Assembly: GCF_000296215.2 (NCBI RefSeq)
Contig: NZ_CP013949.1
Coordinates: 2,101,501-2,165,500 of the forward strand
DNA length: 64,000 bases
Direction of reading: 5' to 3'
Origin: Bradyrhizobium sp. CCGE-LA001
GTDB lineage: Bacteria; Pseudomonadota; Alphaproteobacteria; Rhizobiales; Xanthobacteraceae
Shown: positions 41,743 to 49,992 of the stretch, piece after piece
How the letters are laid out: each line of letters opens with the position of its first letter
Numbering within the stretch: the first letter of the stretch is position 1
Program-made: the position numbers and the translations under genes
The notes under the pieces: model-generated
Told to the model about the DNA's origin: nothing
Databases searched by the model: none
Seen by the model: the letters and a program-made list of their open reading frames with translations, nothing else

Positions 41743-42774
41743 TCAGCTCGCGCGCGAGGAAAGCGCGTGATGCTTGATGGCGCCGGGGGCCTGCTGACCG
41801 TTACGTGCGAGCAGGTGGGTGATGGTTTCGCGCAGCACCGGCTCGATCGGACGCGGCGAATAGCCGAGCTCGTTACGGGCCTTGCCGATCGAAAGATCGC
41901 TCGCGGCCAGCGCGATGCGTACGCCCTCGGCCGTGCCGTTCGGCGCCTGGTGGGTGATGTGATCGGCGATTGATTCGAGCATGATCGCGGAGAGCTCGGC
42001 GATCCTGCCGGGCACGACGACCGGAAACTGCCGCCGGCCGCTCATCGCCGACATCATGCGCAGGATGTTGCCGAGCGGAACGCAATCGCCGCCGAGAATG
42101 TAGCGTTGGCCGAGACGGCCACGCTCCATGGTCAGCACGAGGCCCATGGCGACGTCGCGGACGTCGACAAGGTTGACCAGGAAGTTGAGATGCGGCTGCA
42201 CCTTTTTCTGCAGGAAGTACCAGAGCATCGCGGTCGGCGGCGTCAGATTGTGGTCGGCAGCCCCGATCGGCATGGTCGGCGTGCCGATCACGAGCGGAAA
42301 GCCGTCGGCCGCAGCCTTGGCCGCACAATGCTCGGCAAGCGATTTCGAGCGCGTATAGGCGCCGGGCATCGCCTCGGCCGGCTGGAGCGCCTCCTCCGCG
42401 GGAACACCGTTCAGCTCGGAGTAGGGGAACAGGATCGATTCGGTCGAGCAGTGCAGGAAGCGCGACACGCCGCGCTTCATCGCGGCCGCGAGCACGATCT
42501 CGGTACCGCGGCAATTGACCTCGTGAAAGTCCTGCTTGCTGGGGACCCACATGCCGGGCAGGCCGGCGAGGTGATAAACTTGGTCGACGCCGGCGAGTGC
42601 GGCATCGACCGCGTCGCGGTCCAAGACCGAGGCGTGGGCATATTCGACGTCCGCATTTGCCGCGGCCGGCGGACGAACATCGAGAACCCGCACCCGCTGC
42701 CCACGGGCGCGGAGCGCTTCTACGAGATGATGTCCGATGAAGCCGCTGCCACCGGTAACCAGTACGAGAGCCAT
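41743..42774 (-). CDS. NAD-dependent epimerase/3-beta-HSD-type extended SDR
   Basis: 343 aa. N-terminal Rossmann motif LVTGGSGFIGHHLVEALRAR, the NAG-like segment VYHLAGLPGMW, and active-site residues Ser in LHCSTESILF and the YxxxK in AYTRSKSLAE. The C-terminal part resembles sterol dehydrogenase, dihydroflavonol reductase and HpnA-like proteins. No hopanoid genes are present, so HpnA is not claimed. It is the middle gene of the three-gene set with a Mpo1-like and an ICMT-like protein. Substrate unknown. Confidence 0.85.
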   Translation of the reverse strand: MALVLVTGGSGFIGHHLVEALRARGQRVRVLDVRPPAAANADVEYAHASVLDRDAVDAALAGVDQVYHLAGLPGMWVPSKQDFHEVNCRGTEIVLAAAMKRGVSRFLHCSTESILFPYSELNGVPAEEALQPAEAMPGAYTRSKSLAEHCAAKAAADGFPLVIGTPTMPIGAADHNLTPPTAMLWYFLQKKVQPHLNFLVNLVDVRDVAMGLVLTMERGRLGQRYILGGDCVPLGNILRMMSAMSGRRQFPVVVPGRIAELSAIMLESIADHITHQAPNGTAEGVRIALAASDLSIGKARNELGYSPRPIEPVLRETITHLLARNGQQAPGAIKHHALSSRAS

Positions 42775-42804
42775 GAAGTCGGTTTGCTGTTTCGCTTCTG
42801 GAGT

Positions 42805-43323
42805 TTATCGGGTCGAAAGGGAATTGGTCGGAAGAGGCCCCAGAATCGCGGCAAGGTCGCGACGGAAGCCCAGTGCAATGAATAATTTTGCCATCACGAA
42901 CATCGGTCCAAGCAAAAGATGCGAGGGAAAAGTGAAGAGCGAGGCCTCGCGTCCCTCGAAAACCTTGTGGCCGATGGCTTGCGCCGCGAGGCCGAGGGCC
43001 ACCAGCACGGCGAAAATCGCCCACATCACCATCGTGCCGACTTGCGACGCGATGGTGCTCGCAATCGAAAACAGCACGATGGATACCGCCAGAATGCCGA
43101 GCCCGAGCCCGGCGTCGAGCAGCAGCCAATAGACCAGAACCGGCAGCGCCAGGATCACCGCGAGGCTGACGTCGAATCCGAACAGTGGCAGCTTGACCAG
43201 CGTCAACGGCATGACAGCGCCCGTGAACAGCAGGAGGATGCCGACCACATGCATCGCGGTGTTCCGGGGATCGCGATGGTACTCGACGTAGACGGCAAGT
43301 TGGCGCTGAAAAAAGCCACCCAT
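42805..43323 (-). CDS. Mpo1/DUF962-like 2-hydroxy fatty acid dioxygenase
   Basis: 172 aa with four hydrophobic segments. The N-terminal motif YVEYHRDPRNTAMHVVG (H16, H25) and the later AQAIGHKVFEGREASLF plus LLGPMFVM match the YGL010w/Mpo1 family; yeast Mpo1 is an Fe(II) dioxygenase that shortens 2-hydroxy fatty acids by one carbon. Start at 43323 places the family motif near the N-terminus; the frame opens to 43422 with an unconvincing leader. First gene of the three-gene lipid-type set. A direct bacterial role is inference. Confidence 0.82.
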   Translation of the reverse strand: MGGFFQRQLAVYVEYHRDPRNTAMHVVGILLLFTGAVMPLTLVKLPLFGFDVSLAVILALPVLVYWLLLDAGLGLGILAVSIVLFSIASTIASQVGTMVMWAIFAVLVALGLAAQAIGHKVFEGREASLFTFPSHLLLGPMFVMAKLFIALGFRRDLAAILGPLPTNSLSTR

Positions 43324-43496
43324 TTCGGTCTCATGCAACACGGGGTCGGGGGAAGGGCGAACAGAGGCTATAGCACCTGATAGAGCGGTGCACAAACCGG
43401 CGCAATTGTCGCGCGAAACCACGCTGTTGCGCTGTGAGACAGGTCACAAAACGGTCAGGACTTCAAGGGGTTCCGCTCCAGCCGCGACGTGCGCGC

Positions 43497-44165
43497 TCAG
43501 CGCTTCTTGGCAGGCTTTTTCGCCGCAGGCGCAGGGGTCGCCGCCGGATGCGCAGGCTCCTCCGGCAGCTTGGCGTAAGTGAGGATTTGCAACTGGCCGT
43601 TGACGGCTGAGGTCGGCTTGGCCCGATCGAGAAACTGTTCCTCGCCGAGGCCGATCGGATGCAGCCGCTTGGTCGAGATCTTGAACGTGTTCACCAGCAC
43701 GTCGCGGATCGCATCGGCCCGGCGCTGGCTCAGGATCGCATTGGCCTCGCGTGTCTTCGAATTGGACTCGACATGGCCGACGATCAGGAATGTGTAGGGC
43801 AGCAGCGAGGAATGCACCAGCGCGTCCGCGATGCGGCCGACGGTCTGGTAGGACGATGGTTGGATGATCGGCGTGTCGGCGTCGAACTGGATCTGCGCGT
43901 TGAAGGCGGGCAGTTTGGCGAGGTCGGGTGCGATCAGCGCCCGGTTCACCGGACCGGGATCGTTCTTGATCCTGGTCTTGGCGCGCTCCATCACCTGCTG
44001 CTTCAGTGCGTGAAGATCGACCTCGGCGGCTTGCTCGAATTGGTTCAGCTTGGCGACGATGTCGTCGCGGGTCGGTGCCGCCGTCTGCGCGCGTGCGGCG
44101 CCGGCCAGCAGAGCGAAGCCAAGCGCCATGCCAAGTCCCGCGATGGCGAGCCCCTTCGCGCGCAT
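43497..44165 (-). CDS. OmpA-like periplasmic/outer-membrane protein
   Basis: 222 aa. Signal peptide AIAGLGMALGFALLAGAARAQ, a helical N-terminal region (about 30-80), then an OmpA-C peptidoglycan-binding domain (about 95-195) with FDADTPIIQPSSYQTVGRIA, FLIVGHVESNSKTREANAIL and SQRRADAIRDVL. The Pro/Ala/Lys tail ends KKPAKKR. In GHVESN the typical GHTD motif is altered (Thr-Asp to Val-Glu). Its ATG shares a base with the stop of the Cys-rich gene (TGATG), so they are translationally coupled. Confidence 0.87.
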   Translation of the reverse strand: MRAKGLAIAGLGMALGFALLAGAARAQTAAPTRDDIVAKLNQFEQAAEVDLHALKQQVMERAKTRIKNDPGPVNRALIAPDLAKLPAFNAQIQFDADTPIIQPSSYQTVGRIADALVHSSLLPYTFLIVGHVESNSKTREANAILSQRRADAIRDVLVNTFKISTKRLHPIGLGEEQFLDRAKPTSAVNGQLQILTYAKLPEEPAHPAATPAPAAKKPAKKR

Positions 44166-44590
44166 CAGCGATACCCCGCGTCGTCGATGGCCTTGAGGCA
44201 GTTGTTGCTGATGCCCTTGGGCGTCGAGACCAGGCAGGGGACCGACTTGCTGGTCTCCTTTGTGGAGCCGCCGCAGACCTTGACGATCTCGCGCTGGCAG
44301 GCGTTCGCCACCGTGACGCGCGCGGCGACACGCTTCTGGATGGCATCGAAGACGCCGAGATAGTCGCTCGCGCATTGCGGAGAGAGCACGTCGCGGTTGC
44401 GCGACAGGCACTCCTTCAGCCGGTTGGAATCCGGGTTGACGCCGCGGCAATTGGCAACGATTTCCGCCCCGCAGCTGGCCGCCAGCTTTCCGATCGAATC
44501 GCCAAAGCTCATCGTCTGCGCCGCTGCAAGCGACGGCATCCCCAGTGTAAGCGCGATCAGTATGACGGAGCCCCGGACCATGGGGTGCAT
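44165..44590 (-). CDS. Secreted Cys-rich (GLG1-type) repeat protein
   Basis: 141 aa. Signal peptide GSVILIALTLGMPSLAAAQ. Two cysteine-rich repeats of the GLG1/FGF-receptor type: repeat 1 with CGAEIVANCRGV, KECLSRNRDVLSPQC; repeat 2 with ACQREIVKVCGG, VPCLVSTPKGISNNCL. The eight cysteines are probably disulphide-bonded in the periplasm. No strong ribosome binding site; the start could also be M4. Coupled to the OmpA-like gene through TGATG. Function unknown; the pair suggests an envelope complex. Confidence 0.8.
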   Translation of the reverse strand: MHPMVRGSVILIALTLGMPSLAAAQTMSFGDSIGKLAASCGAEIVANCRGVNPDSNRLKECLSRNRDVLSPQCASDYLGVFDAIQKRVAARVTVANACQREIVKVCGGSTKETSKSVPCLVSTPKGISNNCLKAIDDAGYR

Positions 44591-44670
44591 CTGATACGGG
44601 GAAGTTCGCGGTGGTCAAGGCCTGTTCGGACCAGAACTGGCGAGAGTCCGGCGAGTGCGGCGCACAGTCC

Positions 44671-44961
44671 TCACTCGGTAGCGTCGGTGCGGGGCGGCCA
44701 TTCGATCAGGACGGGGGTGTGTTTCCCCAGATCGTCGGCAAACTCCGGATCGGCCTTGAGTTCGTCCAGCGTCCGCGGCGGGGGAAGCTGGCGGCCGTCC
44801 GCGATCAACTCCTGCGCATAGAATGCGAGCGCCTCGGGCGCGTTCTCCAAGGCCTCGTCGATGTCATCGCCGCCGGAGATGCAGCCGGGCAGGTCGGGAA
44901 ACCACAAGCTGACGGCCTCGTCAGGGCCGGCATCTTCGATGATGGCGACATAGTGAGCCAC
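44671..44961 (-). CDS. Solitary HicB-family antitoxin-like protein
   Basis: 96 aa. Matches HicB: an N-terminal RNase H-like fold with HYVAIIEDAG, WFPDLPGCISGGDDIDEALE and NAPEALAFYAQELIADG, ending with the P-P segment before DELKADPEF. No HicA (dsRNA-binding toxin) is visible on either side. The GTG start at 44961 lies 8 bases after the uvrD stop, with GAGG overlapping that stop, so it is translated by coupling to uvrD. It lacks the DNA-binding C-terminal domain seen in some HicB proteins. May be a retained orphan with another role. Confidence 0.82.
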   Translation of the reverse strand: MAHYVAIIEDAGPDEAVSLWFPDLPGCISGGDDIDEALENAPEALAFYAQELIADGRQLPPPRTLDELKADPEFADDLGKHTPVLIEWPPRTDATE

Positions 44962-44969
44962 GCCGGGCC

Positions 44970-47525
44970 TCACGCCCGCTGCACGAAGCTGTCTACGACC
45001 TTCTTCTCGCCGGCCTTGTCGAAGGCGATGGTGAGCTTGTTGCCGTCGATCTTGGTGACGCGGCCATAGCCGAATTTCTGGTGGAAGACGCGGTCGTCCA
45101 GCGCAAATTCCGAGGTCGTGCCCGTGGACTTGGCGACCAGTTCGCCTTCGATCGTCAGGGGCCCGCGGCGGCGCGAGGAGAAGCTTCCGAAATCGGGCGA
45201 GGCCGACGACGAAAACGGGGCGGTATCTTCCTCGAACCCGCCGCTTCTGCCGCCGCCCCGGTTGCGGTTGGCCTGCGCCCGCTGCCAGCCCGGCGTCGAA
45301 TAGCTGGAGCCGAACGCCTCCATGTCGTCGAAGCGCGAGGCGCCGTAGCCGCCGCTGCCGCCCCAGCCGGAGCCGCCCTTGGATTCCGTGATCTCGACAT
45401 TGGCCGCCGGCAATTCGTCGAGGAAGCGCGACGGGATCGTGGTCGACCAGGTGCCATGGATCCGCCGGTTGGTCGCGAAGTAGATTTTCGCGCGGCGGCG
45501 GGCGCGGGTCAGGCCGACATGGCCGAGCCGGCGCTCTTCTTCCAGCCCGGCGCGGCCCTGTTCGTCCAGCGTGCGCTGGCTCGGGAACAAGCCTTCTTCC
45601 CAGCCGGGCAGGAACACGTTGTCGAATTCCAGGCCCTTGGCCGAATGTAGCGTCATCAGCGACACCGCATCGTCCTCGGCCCCGCCCTCGCGGTCCATCA
45701 CCAATGAGATGTGCTCGAGGAACCCTTGCAGATTCTCGAACTCCTCCATCGAGCGCACGAGCTCTTTCAGGTTCTCCAGCCGGCCCGCAGCATCCGCCGA
45801 ACGGTCCTTCTGCCACATCTCGGTATAGCCGCTCTCGTCGAGCACGATCTGGGCGAGGTCCGTATGCGCGGTGACCTCGCGCTGGGCGCGCCAGCGGTCG
45901 AACTGGGTGATGAGATCGCGCAAGGAACCGCGCGCCTTCGGCTTCAGCTCGTCGGTCTCGACCACGGCGCGCGCTGCCTCGAACAGGGGGATGCGGCGCT
46001 TGCGGGCGTGATCGTGCAGCATCTGCACGGTGGCGTCACCAAGGCCGCGCTTCGGCGTATTGACGATGCGCTCGAAGGCGAGGTCGTCGGCCGGCGAATT
46101 GATGACGCGCAGATAAGCCAGCGCGTCCCGGATCTCGGCACGCTCGTAGAAGCGCGGACCGCCGATGACGCGGTAGGGCAGGCCGAGCGTGACGAAACGG
46201 TCTTCGAACTCGCGCATCTGGTAGGAGGCGCGGACGAGGATGGCGATCTCGTTGAGCTTCTCGCCCTGGCGCTGCAGCTGTTCGATCTCCTCTCCGATGC
46301 CGCGGGCTTCCTCTTCGGAATCCCACGAGCCCGTCACAGTGACCTTCTCGCCATCGTGATCCTCGGTGCGCAGCGTCTTGCCGAGCCGGCCTTCGTTGTG
46401 GGCGATCAGATGCGAGGCGGCGGCGAGGATGTGGCCGGTCGAGCGATAATTGCGCTCGAGGCGGATGACTTTCGCGCCAGGGAAATCGTGCTCGAAGCGC
46501 AGGATGTTGTCGACCTCGGCGCCGCGCCAGCCGTAGATCGACTGGTCGTCGTCGCCGACGCAGCAGATGTTTTTGACGTGGACTTTTTCAGCGCCCGGAA
46601 TGGGCAATGCATTGTCTTGGTCGTCACCGGGCCGACGCGAAGCGTCGAGACCCGGTGATCCATCTTCTGAAGAAGCGCTGGATTGCCGGGTCAAGCCGGG
46701 CAATGACGAGCCGGAAGACGGCGCCTGCGAAAGCAGCCGCAGCCACAGATACTGCGCGACGTTGGTGTCCTGATATTCGTCGACCAGGATATATTTGAAG
46801 CGCTGCTGGTACTGCCGCAGGATATCCGGGTGCTCGCGGAAGATGCGGATGTTCTCCAGCAGCAGATCGCCGAAATCGGCGGCGTTCAAAATCTTCAGCC
46901 GCTCCTGGTAGCTCGCATAGAGCTTGCCGCCCTTGCCGTTGGCGAAGATCGCGGCTTCGCCGGAGGGCACCTGCGAGGGCATCAGGCCGCGATTCTTCCA
47001 GCCGTCGATCAGGCCGGCCAGCATGCGCGCCGGCCAGCGCTTGTCGTCGATGTTCTCGGCCTGGAGCAGCTGCTTCAAGAGCCGCACCTGGTCGTCGACG
47101 TCGAGCACGGTGAAGTTCGACTTGAGCTGTGCCAGCTCGGCATGAAAACGCAGGATGCGTCCGCCGATGGAATGGAAGGTGCCGAGCCACGGCATGCCCT
47201 CCACCGCATGGCCGAGCATCTGGCCGAGCCGGTGCTTCATCTCGCGCGCGGCCTTGTTGGTGAAGGTCACCGACAGAATTTCGGCCGGGCGGGCGCCGCC
47301 CTGGCTCAGGATGTGGGCGATGCGCGTGGTCAGGACGCGGGTCTTGCCGGTACCGGCGCCGGCCAGCACCAGGACCGGCCCATCCAGCGTCTCCACCGCC
47401 TCGCGCTGCTCCGGATTGAGTCCCGAGAGGTATTTCGGGCCCACGGAGGCGCGCGCACGCGCGGCGATGCCGCCGGCTGCGGGCTGGTGGTCGGGGACGG
47501 CTGTGATCTTGCTCGGCTCGGTCAT
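44970..47525 (-). CDS. uvrD: UvrD/PcrA family DNA helicase with in-frame repeat insertion
   Basis: About 850-aa superfamily I 3'-5' helicase for mismatch and excision repair. Motifs in order: Q-motif YLSGLNPEQREAVETL, Walker A AGAGTGKTRVLTTRI, Ia TFTNKAAREMKHRL, II ILVDEYQDTN, III CVGDDDQSIYGWRGAE, IV FPGAKVIRLERNYRST, V VSLMTLHSAKGLEFDNVFL, VI RRLGHVGLTRARRRAKIYF, and a C-terminal Tudor-like end FGYGRVTKIDGNKLTIAFD. Between motifs II and III about 68 residues separate DEYQDTN from VGDDDQS, against about 18 in typical PcrA; some 30 of them come from the repeat at 46621-46709. ATG 47525 is preferred; ATG 47534 and GTG 47543 are in frame. Confidence 0.95.
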   Translation of the reverse strand: MTEPSKITAVPDHQPAAGGIAARARASVGPKYLSGLNPEQREAVETLDGPVLVLAGAGTGKTRVLTTRIAHILSQGGARPAEILSVTFTNKAAREMKHRLGQMLGHAVEGMPWLGTFHSIGGRILRFHAELAQLKSNFTVLDVDDQVRLLKQLLQAENIDDKRWPARMLAGLIDGWKNRGLMPSQVPSGEAAIFANGKGGKLYASYQERLKILNAADFGDLLLENIRIFREHPDILRQYQQRFKYILVDEYQDTNVAQYLWLRLLSQAPSSGSSLPGLTRQSSASSEDGSPGLDASRRPGDDQDNALPIPGAEKVHVKNICCVGDDDQSIYGWRGAEVDNILRFEHDFPGAKVIRLERNYRSTGHILAAASHLIAHNEGRLGKTLRTEDHDGEKVTVTGSWDSEEEARGIGEEIEQLQRQGEKLNEIAILVRASYQMREFEDRFVTLGLPYRVIGGPRFYERAEIRDALAYLRVINSPADDLAFERIVNTPKRGLGDATVQMLHDHARKRRIPLFEAARAVVETDELKPKARGSLRDLITQFDRWRAQREVTAHTDLAQIVLDESGYTEMWQKDRSADAAGRLENLKELVRSMEEFENLQGFLEHISLVMDREGGAEDDAVSLMTLHSAKGLEFDNVFLPGWEEGLFPSQRTLDEQGRAGLEEERRLGHVGLTRARRRAKIYFATNRRIHGTWSTTIPSRFLDELPAANVEITESKGGSGWGGSGGYGASRFDDMEAFGSSYSTPGWQRAQANRNRGGGRSGGFEEDTAPFSSSASPDFGSFSSRRRGPLTIEGELVAKSTGTTSEFALDDRVFHQKFGYGRVTKIDGNKLTIAFDKAGEKKVVDSFVQRA
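46621..46709. repeat. Two-hairpin repeat inside uvrD, copy 4
   Basis: Read on the coding (minus) strand it starts TCGTCATTGCCCGGCTTGAC CCGGCAATCCA and ends with GGATCACCGGGTCTCGAC, CGGCCCGGTGACGA; the ends and the two stems match the intergenic copies. The length of 89 bases plus flanks keeps the reading frame, and the PGLT/PGLD-type peptides produced are those expected from the repeat in its stop-free frame. It lies between helicase motifs II and III. Confidence 0.85.
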
Positions 47526-47771
47526 GCGAATCATTGGCCCCACGATGGCACCGCGGGGTGGTGGAAGGGAGCCTTCTTAACAGGGATTGGTGCCTATATG
47601 GGGCGGCCGGGCGAGGTTTTCCACGTGCGCGGCGGGCCGATTTGTTCCGCTCAGCGCGACGAATTTCGCGCCTGGATGGGCCGGAACAATCGTTCCCGCC
47701 TTGAGATTGTCTGAGCAGGTGGCGCGGCCAGCCGCGCCGACGTTGGACAACATCAAGACGAGGGTTTGACC

Positions 47772-47945
47772 ATGCTAGGCTGGGTTGTGACGTTTCTCGT
47801 TATCGCACTGATCGCCGGTATCCTTGGCTTTGGCGGCATCGCCGGCGCTTCGATCGAAATCGCCAAGATCATCTTCTTCATCGCGGTCGTTCTGTTCCTG
47901 GTCTCGGCCGTGGTCGGCCTGGCCCGCGGCCGCAACAGAATATAG
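47772..47945 (+). CDS. DUF1328 (YtjA-like) small membrane protein
   Basis: 57 aa, two transmembrane segments: VVTFLVIALIAGILGFGGIA and AKIIFFIAVVLFLVSAVVGL, separated by GASIEI. This matches the YtjA/DUF1328 family (E. coli YtjA is 53 aa). GAGGGT lies 7 bases before the ATG. Its stop codon is 3 bases from the stop of the convergent thioesterase gene. Function of the family is not known. Confidence 0.9.
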   Translation: MLGWVVTFLVIALIAGILGFGGIAGASIEIAKIIFFIAVVLFLVSAVVGLARGRNRI

Positions 47946-47948
47946 CGA

Positions 47949-48455
47949 CTACCGCTTTGAGGGCATCGCCACGTTCCGGCCGATGCCCTCCGGTCGCGCC
48001 ACAGAGCTGTGGGCCTTCGTGACCGCAGCGATACGCTCGCGGATGTCGGGCGGAAACGGCGCAACGCGCCGCGCCGTCATGTCCATGTGCAGCGACATGT
48101 TCTCCGACGTCGCCGACAACCAGCCTTCGCTGGCGTGACGCATCTCCTCGAACGTGTGCAGGCGCTTGTCGTCGGCCTCCAGCAGCCAGACGAGGATCTG
48201 CACGGGATCGCCGAGGTGAATTTCCCGCAAGTACCGCACATGGCATTCGGCGGTGAAGGTCGAGCCGCCGCGCTCCTTCATGTAGCCGGGCCCGATCCCG
48301 AGCTCGAGCCAGAGCTGGTCGATCGCGCGGTCGAACATCACGTTGTAATAGGCCATGTTGAGATGGCCGTTATAGTCGATCCATTGCGGCTCGATCTGCA
48401 TGATCGAGGCGCGAAACGGCTCTGCTTGGGGCGCTGAGGCGGCGGTCTCCGGCAT
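47949..48455 (-). CDS. 4HBT-type acyl-CoA thioesterase
   Basis: 168-aa hot-dog fold protein. The catalytic-region motif WIDYNGHLNMAYYNVMFDRA contains the Asp and the Asn-Gly-His of the 4-hydroxybenzoyl-CoA thioesterase family. The long central helix (FDRAIDQLWLEL) and the strand RYLREIHLGDPVQILVWLLE support it. AGGAAG precedes the ATG. It stands alone, convergent with the DUF1328 gene and divergent from the FAD oxidase. Substrate cannot be given. Confidence 0.87.
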   Translation of the reverse strand: MPETAASAPQAEPFRASIMQIEPQWIDYNGHLNMAYYNVMFDRAIDQLWLELGIGPGYMKERGGSTFTAECHVRYLREIHLGDPVQILVWLLEADDKRLHTFEEMRHASEGWLSATSENMSLHMDMTARRVAPFPPDIRERIAAVTKAHSSVARPEGIGRNVAMPSKR

Positions 48456-48539
48456 GTTTCTTCCTGTTATAGGTCCGATCGCTTGACTTGACCGGTTTTA
48501 TGTCCTTTGCCACGGTTTCTTCTGTCGGGAGGAATATCC

Positions 48540-49964
48540 GTGGGCACCACCATCACCAATAATCCGCCGCGGCCGGAGCCGAAAGCCCTCGCAAGCGCGC
48601 TGGAGCAGCTTGCCGCACGGTTCGGCAACCGCCTCGTCACCTCGCAGGCCGTCCGCGAGCAGCACGGCCATACCACGACATGGATCGTCAACCAGCCGCC
48701 CGACGGCGTGGTGATGGCGCAGGAGACCGCCGACATCCAGGACGTGGTGCGTATATGCGCGAAGAACCGCGTGCCCGTCATTCCTTTCGGCACCGGCACC
48801 TCGCTCGAAGGCCAGGTCAACGCTCCGGCCGGCGGCATCTCCATCGACCTGCGCGATATGAACAAGGTGCTCGCGGTGCATGCCGAGGATCTCGACTGCG
48901 TGATCCAGCCCGGCGTCACCCGCAAGGCGCTCAACGAGCATCTGCGCGACCAGGGCCTGTTCTTCCCGATCGATCCCGGCGCGGATGCCTCGCTCGGCGG
49001 CATGGCCTCGACCCGTGCTTCCGGCACCAATGCGGTGCGCTACGGCACCATGCGCGATAGCGTGCTGGCGCTGAAGGTGGTGCGCGGCGACGGCGAGATC
49101 ATCACCACGGGCACGCGCGCCAAGAAATCATCCGCCGGCTATGACCTCACCCATCTGTTCGTCGGCGCCGAGGGCACCCTCGGCATCATCTCCGAATTGA
49201 CCATCCGCCTGCGCGGCATCCCCGAGACGATCGCGGCCGGCGCGGTGTCGTTCGAGACCGTGCACGGCGCCTGCCAGGCCGTGATCCTGGCGATCCAGAC
49301 CGGCATTCCCGTGGCGCGCATCGAGCTGCTCAACGCCGCGCAGGTGCAGGCCTGCAATGCCTACTCCAAGCTGACGCTGCCGGAGACGCCGCTCTTGCTG
49401 ATGGAATTCCACGGCAGCGAGATCGAAGTCGCCGAGCAGTCCAAGGCCTTCGGCGAGATCGCGAAGGAATGTGGCGGCGGGGATTTCTCCTGGACCACCA
49501 AGCCCGAGGACCGCACCAAGCTGTGGCAGGCGCGGCACGACGCCTATTGGTCGGTGAAGGCGCTGCGCCCCGGTGACAGCATCGGCGTGGTCGCAACCGA
49601 CGTCTGCGTGCCGATCTCGCGGCTCGCCGATTGCGTCAGCGAGACCGAGGAAGATCTCAAGCGCCTCAATCTGCTGTCGCCGATCGTCGGCCATGTCGGC
49701 GACGGCAATTTCCATTGCTCGCTGGTCTGCGACGTCAACGACGCCGACGAGATGGCGCGCGGCGAGGAGTTCATGCATTGCCTGGTCGAGCGCGCGCAGG
49801 CGATGGACGGCACTTGCACCGGCGAGCACGGCATCGGCCAGGGCAAGCAGAAATATCTCGAGGCCGAGCTCGGCCCTGAGGCGCTGGATGCGATGCGGGC
49901 GCTGAAGAAGGCGCTCGATCCGCTCAACATCTTTAACCCCGGCAAGATCGTGCCGGCGGCGTAG
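48540..49964 (+). CDS. FAD-linked oxidase, D-lactate dehydrogenase/GlcD-like
   Basis: 474-aa VAO/PCMH-type flavoprotein. FAD-binding PCMH domain with VIPFGTGTSLEGQVNAPAGG (about 87-106), VIQPGVTRKALNEHLRDQGL, FPIDPGADASLGGMASTRAS and the pyrophosphate-binding SSAGYDLTHLFVGAEGTLGI. C-terminal FAD-oxidase domain ends with GHVGDGNFHCSL, GEHGIGQGKQKYL and LNIFNPGKIVP, typical of cytochrome-linked D-lactate dehydrogenases. GTG 48540 is the start because GGGAGGA lies just before it. The substrate may be another 2-hydroxy acid. Confidence 0.92.
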   Translation: MGTTITNNPPRPEPKALASALEQLAARFGNRLVTSQAVREQHGHTTTWIVNQPPDGVVMAQETADIQDVVRICAKNRVPVIPFGTGTSLEGQVNAPAGGISIDLRDMNKVLAVHAEDLDCVIQPGVTRKALNEHLRDQGLFFPIDPGADASLGGMASTRASGTNAVRYGTMRDSVLALKVVRGDGEIITTGTRAKKSSAGYDLTHLFVGAEGTLGIISELTIRLRGIPETIAAGAVSFETVHGACQAVILAIQTGIPVARIELLNAAQVQACNAYSKLTLPETPLLLMEFHGSEIEVAEQSKAFGEIAKECGGGDFSWTTKPEDRTKLWQARHDAYWSVKALRPGDSIGVVATDVCVPISRLADCVSETEEDLKRLNLLSPIVGHVGDGNFHCSLVCDVNDADEMARGEEFMHCLVERAQAMDGTCTGEHGIGQGKQKYLEAELGPEALDAMRALKKALDPLNIFNPGKIVPAA

Positions 49965-49992
49965 CGAGCCGGATGCCGTTTGCGTCCCGGGC

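Noticed and set aside
44591..44670. Possible hicA next to the HicB gene
   Set aside because: The gap is too short (80 bases) and the upstream gene is uvrD; no HicA-like frame exists on either strand.
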